A stretch of DNA of 64,000 bases from Campylorhamphus procurvoides (taxonomy: Eukaryota; Chordata; Aves; Passeriformes; Dendrocolaptidae), in the NCBI GenBank assembly GCA_013396655.1, contig WBMV01009196.1, positions 124,001 to 188,000 on the forward strand, in the 5' to 3' direction. Positions within the stretch are counted from its first letter, which is position 1, and every line of letters begins with the position of its first letter. A program made the position numbers and the translations under genes. Below the pieces are notes generated by a model, which did no database searches, was not told the origin of the DNA, and saw nothing but the letters and a program-made list of their open reading frames with translations. Below, one piece after another: positions 63,347 through 64,000 of the stretch.

Positions 63347-63426
63347 AAAGGGTCACCAGCTACGCTGCCCACTGTCATTTAAAGGTAGCTTTTCTTCCCA
63401 TTCCTGCTCCTCCTGAGCCAAAGATG

Positions 63427-63493
63427 AATATGAGATATTCCTTAGAGAGATTCATCAGAGATTCATTATTTACCTTAAGGTATATCTCATATT
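63427..63493. repeat. 18-bp inverted repeat, 31-base loop
   Basis: AATATGAGATATTCCTTA (63427-63444) pairs with TAAGGTATATCTCATATT (63476-63493) with a single mismatch. The shape (about 67 bases, 31-base loop) is closer to a small-RNA precursor than the other hairpins, but the stem is short and AT-rich. Confidence 0.75.
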
Positions 63494-64000
63494 CCTTAGC
63501 TACTGACGTTACTGATTTCCTATCTGCAGACCTTAACTCTTCATCATGAGCCTTATTCTATTATTTCTCTATAAGGGTTGGTAAATGTTAGGAACCAGAT
63601 GATTGAATATTTGTGACTTAAACCACTGTGGAACTCACTGAGAAAGTAAAACATGAAAGGTAGTAAAAAATTGTCATCTTTAAAGAAGTCTGTTTTCAAC
63701 TTTAATTTGTTATGTTCAGGAGAACCTGTGATGGAAACCCTTACCAGAAACAATCATGAATTTGAATCACTAAGAGTCCTGAGCCACAAGCTCAAGGCTA
63801 AAATGAAACAACTATGAAACTTTGCATATCTGTTTGTCACTTACTACTTTCATGGACCTTTCTCTGACTGCAGATCTAGCTCCCCAGTGAATGATAAACA
63901 CACTTTAGTGTTCTGTTGCTCATAAGAGCCTGAGCCCAGCCTGTGGGTAGGGGGACAGCCATGGGTAAAGGAGAGGTTGACAAGTGGGCATGGGAAGGAT

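Noticed and set aside
1..64000. Bacterial or phage content, CRISPR arrays, operons, riboswitches
   Set aside because: Gene density, composition, CR1 and LTR repeats and splice-type signals all indicate vertebrate nuclear DNA. No regularly spaced repeats were seen.

Overview
The window looks like avian nuclear DNA, probably from a neoavian and plausibly a songbird. The evidence is four fragments of the chicken-repeat-1 (CR1) retroposon, two of them ending in the diagnostic ATTCTATGA-type 3' microsatellite, plus two copies of one bird-type endogenous-retrovirus LTR. The sequence is A+T-rich (roughly 60-63% by eye) and has no CpG island, operon structure, Shine-Dalgarno-led ORF, rRNA, tRNA or CRISPR array. 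The species and linkage group cannot be read from the sequence.

No protein-coding gene can be identified by family. Almost all open frames are below about 130 codons and sit in non-coding, repeat or low-complexity DNA. The longest, 153 codons at 59853-60314 on the minus strand, is about the length expected by chance in 64 kb of AT-rich DNA. The window is best read as intergenic or long-intron DNA.

Layout. 1-14.3 kb: unique AT-rich DNA. 14.3-15.2 kb: two short CR1 3' ends in opposite orientations. 16.27-19.48 kb: a block with a strong pyrimidine excess on the plus strand. 21.1-21.9 kb: (TCCCT)n, TTTG-rich and (AT)n tracts next to a possible exon. 24.5-25.3 kb: the best exon-like signal, a 3' splice site behind an almost pure pyrimidine tract, followed by a short charged frame, a stop and AATAAA. 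25.4-26.0 kb: a long CR1 fragment. 27.8-28.2 kb: an LTR fragment. 32.5 and 36.7 kb: two near-perfect hairpins. 37.9-38.4 kb: a CR1 fragment that still encodes the end of its ORF2. 39.5-39.7 kb: an A/C-rich tract. 41.3-41.8 kb: a solo LTR with a 5-bp target duplication. 41.8-64 kb: mostly unique DNA with small tandem duplications, a hairpin and two weaker exon-like sites.

The most interesting reading is that 21864-21976 and 24914-24986 on the plus strand are the last two coding exons of an unrecognised gene. The first has a full CAG|GTAAGT donor. The second has a very strong acceptor. The reading frames join in phase across a 2.9-kb intron, and a polyadenylation signal follows. This is inference and rests on splice-site pattern only.
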